This document shows, one piece after another, positions 6,077 through 6,077 of a DNA stretch of 6,077 nucleotides. The notes under the pieces are model-generated. The model saw only the letters and a program-made list of their open reading frames with translations, was not told the origin of the DNA and did not search any database. Position numbers and translations under genes: made by a program. Positions within the stretch are counted from its first letter, which is position 1; every line of letters begins with the position of its first letter. This stretch comes from an uncultured Lachnospiraceae bacterium (GTDB lineage Bacteria > Bacillota_A > Clostridia > Lachnospirales > Lachnospiraceae). The stretch spans positions 1-6,077 of the forward strand of contig CAJKKX010000155.1 of assembly GCA_905200565.1 (NCBI GenBank), read 5' to 3'.

Positions 6077-6077
6077 A

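Overview
The window looks like part of a chromosome from a Firmicute of the class Clostridia, probably Lachnospiraceae-like. The evidence is indirect: purine-rich AGGAGG-type ribosome binding sites before most genes, moderate GC, and strictly anaerobe-style proteins such as a stand-alone flavoprotein with two ferredoxin-type iron-sulfur clusters. There are no rRNA, tRNA, phage or insertion-sequence features, and taxonomy below phylum is a guess.

All genes lie on the minus strand, so the transcript reads from position 6077 down to 1. In transcription order they are: the C-terminal part of a LacI/GalR-type regulator (6076-5636, start outside the window); a NitT/TauT-type ABC importer split into permease (5593-4754), substrate-binding protein (4689-3688) and ATPase (3559 or 3571-2792); a dihydroorotate/dihydropyrimidine dehydrogenase-like flavoprotein with two C-terminal 4Fe-4S motifs (2781-1615); a Gfo/Idh/MocA-family NAD(P) oxidoreductase (1622-678); and a sugar phosphate isomerase/epimerase-family TIM barrel (672 to beyond position 1, C-terminus cut off). 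Gaps are 42, 64, about 116-128, 10, -8 (overlap) and 5 bp. With no terminator seen, this is very likely one operon. The only large gap follows the binding-protein gene and holds a 13-bp-stem hairpin without a U-tract.

Together the genes suggest a regulated import-and-catabolism module. The regulator senses a small molecule, the ABC importer brings it in, and three enzymes act on it: a flavin/Fe-S redox enzyme, a nicotinamide-dependent dehydrogenase of the sugar/polyol class, and an isomerase/epimerase-type TIM barrel. The substrate cannot be read from the sequence. Binding proteins of the NMT1/THI5 class often bind small heteroaromatic or anionic compounds. The flavoprotein superficially suggests pyrimidine chemistry, but it lacks most of the asparagines that hold a pyrimidine ring. 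The dehydrogenase plus TIM-barrel pair resembles known oxidise-then-cleave or epimerise routes for glycosides and inositols. The combination may be a poorly described pathway, possibly for a glycosylated or polyhydroxylated ring compound; this is inference.
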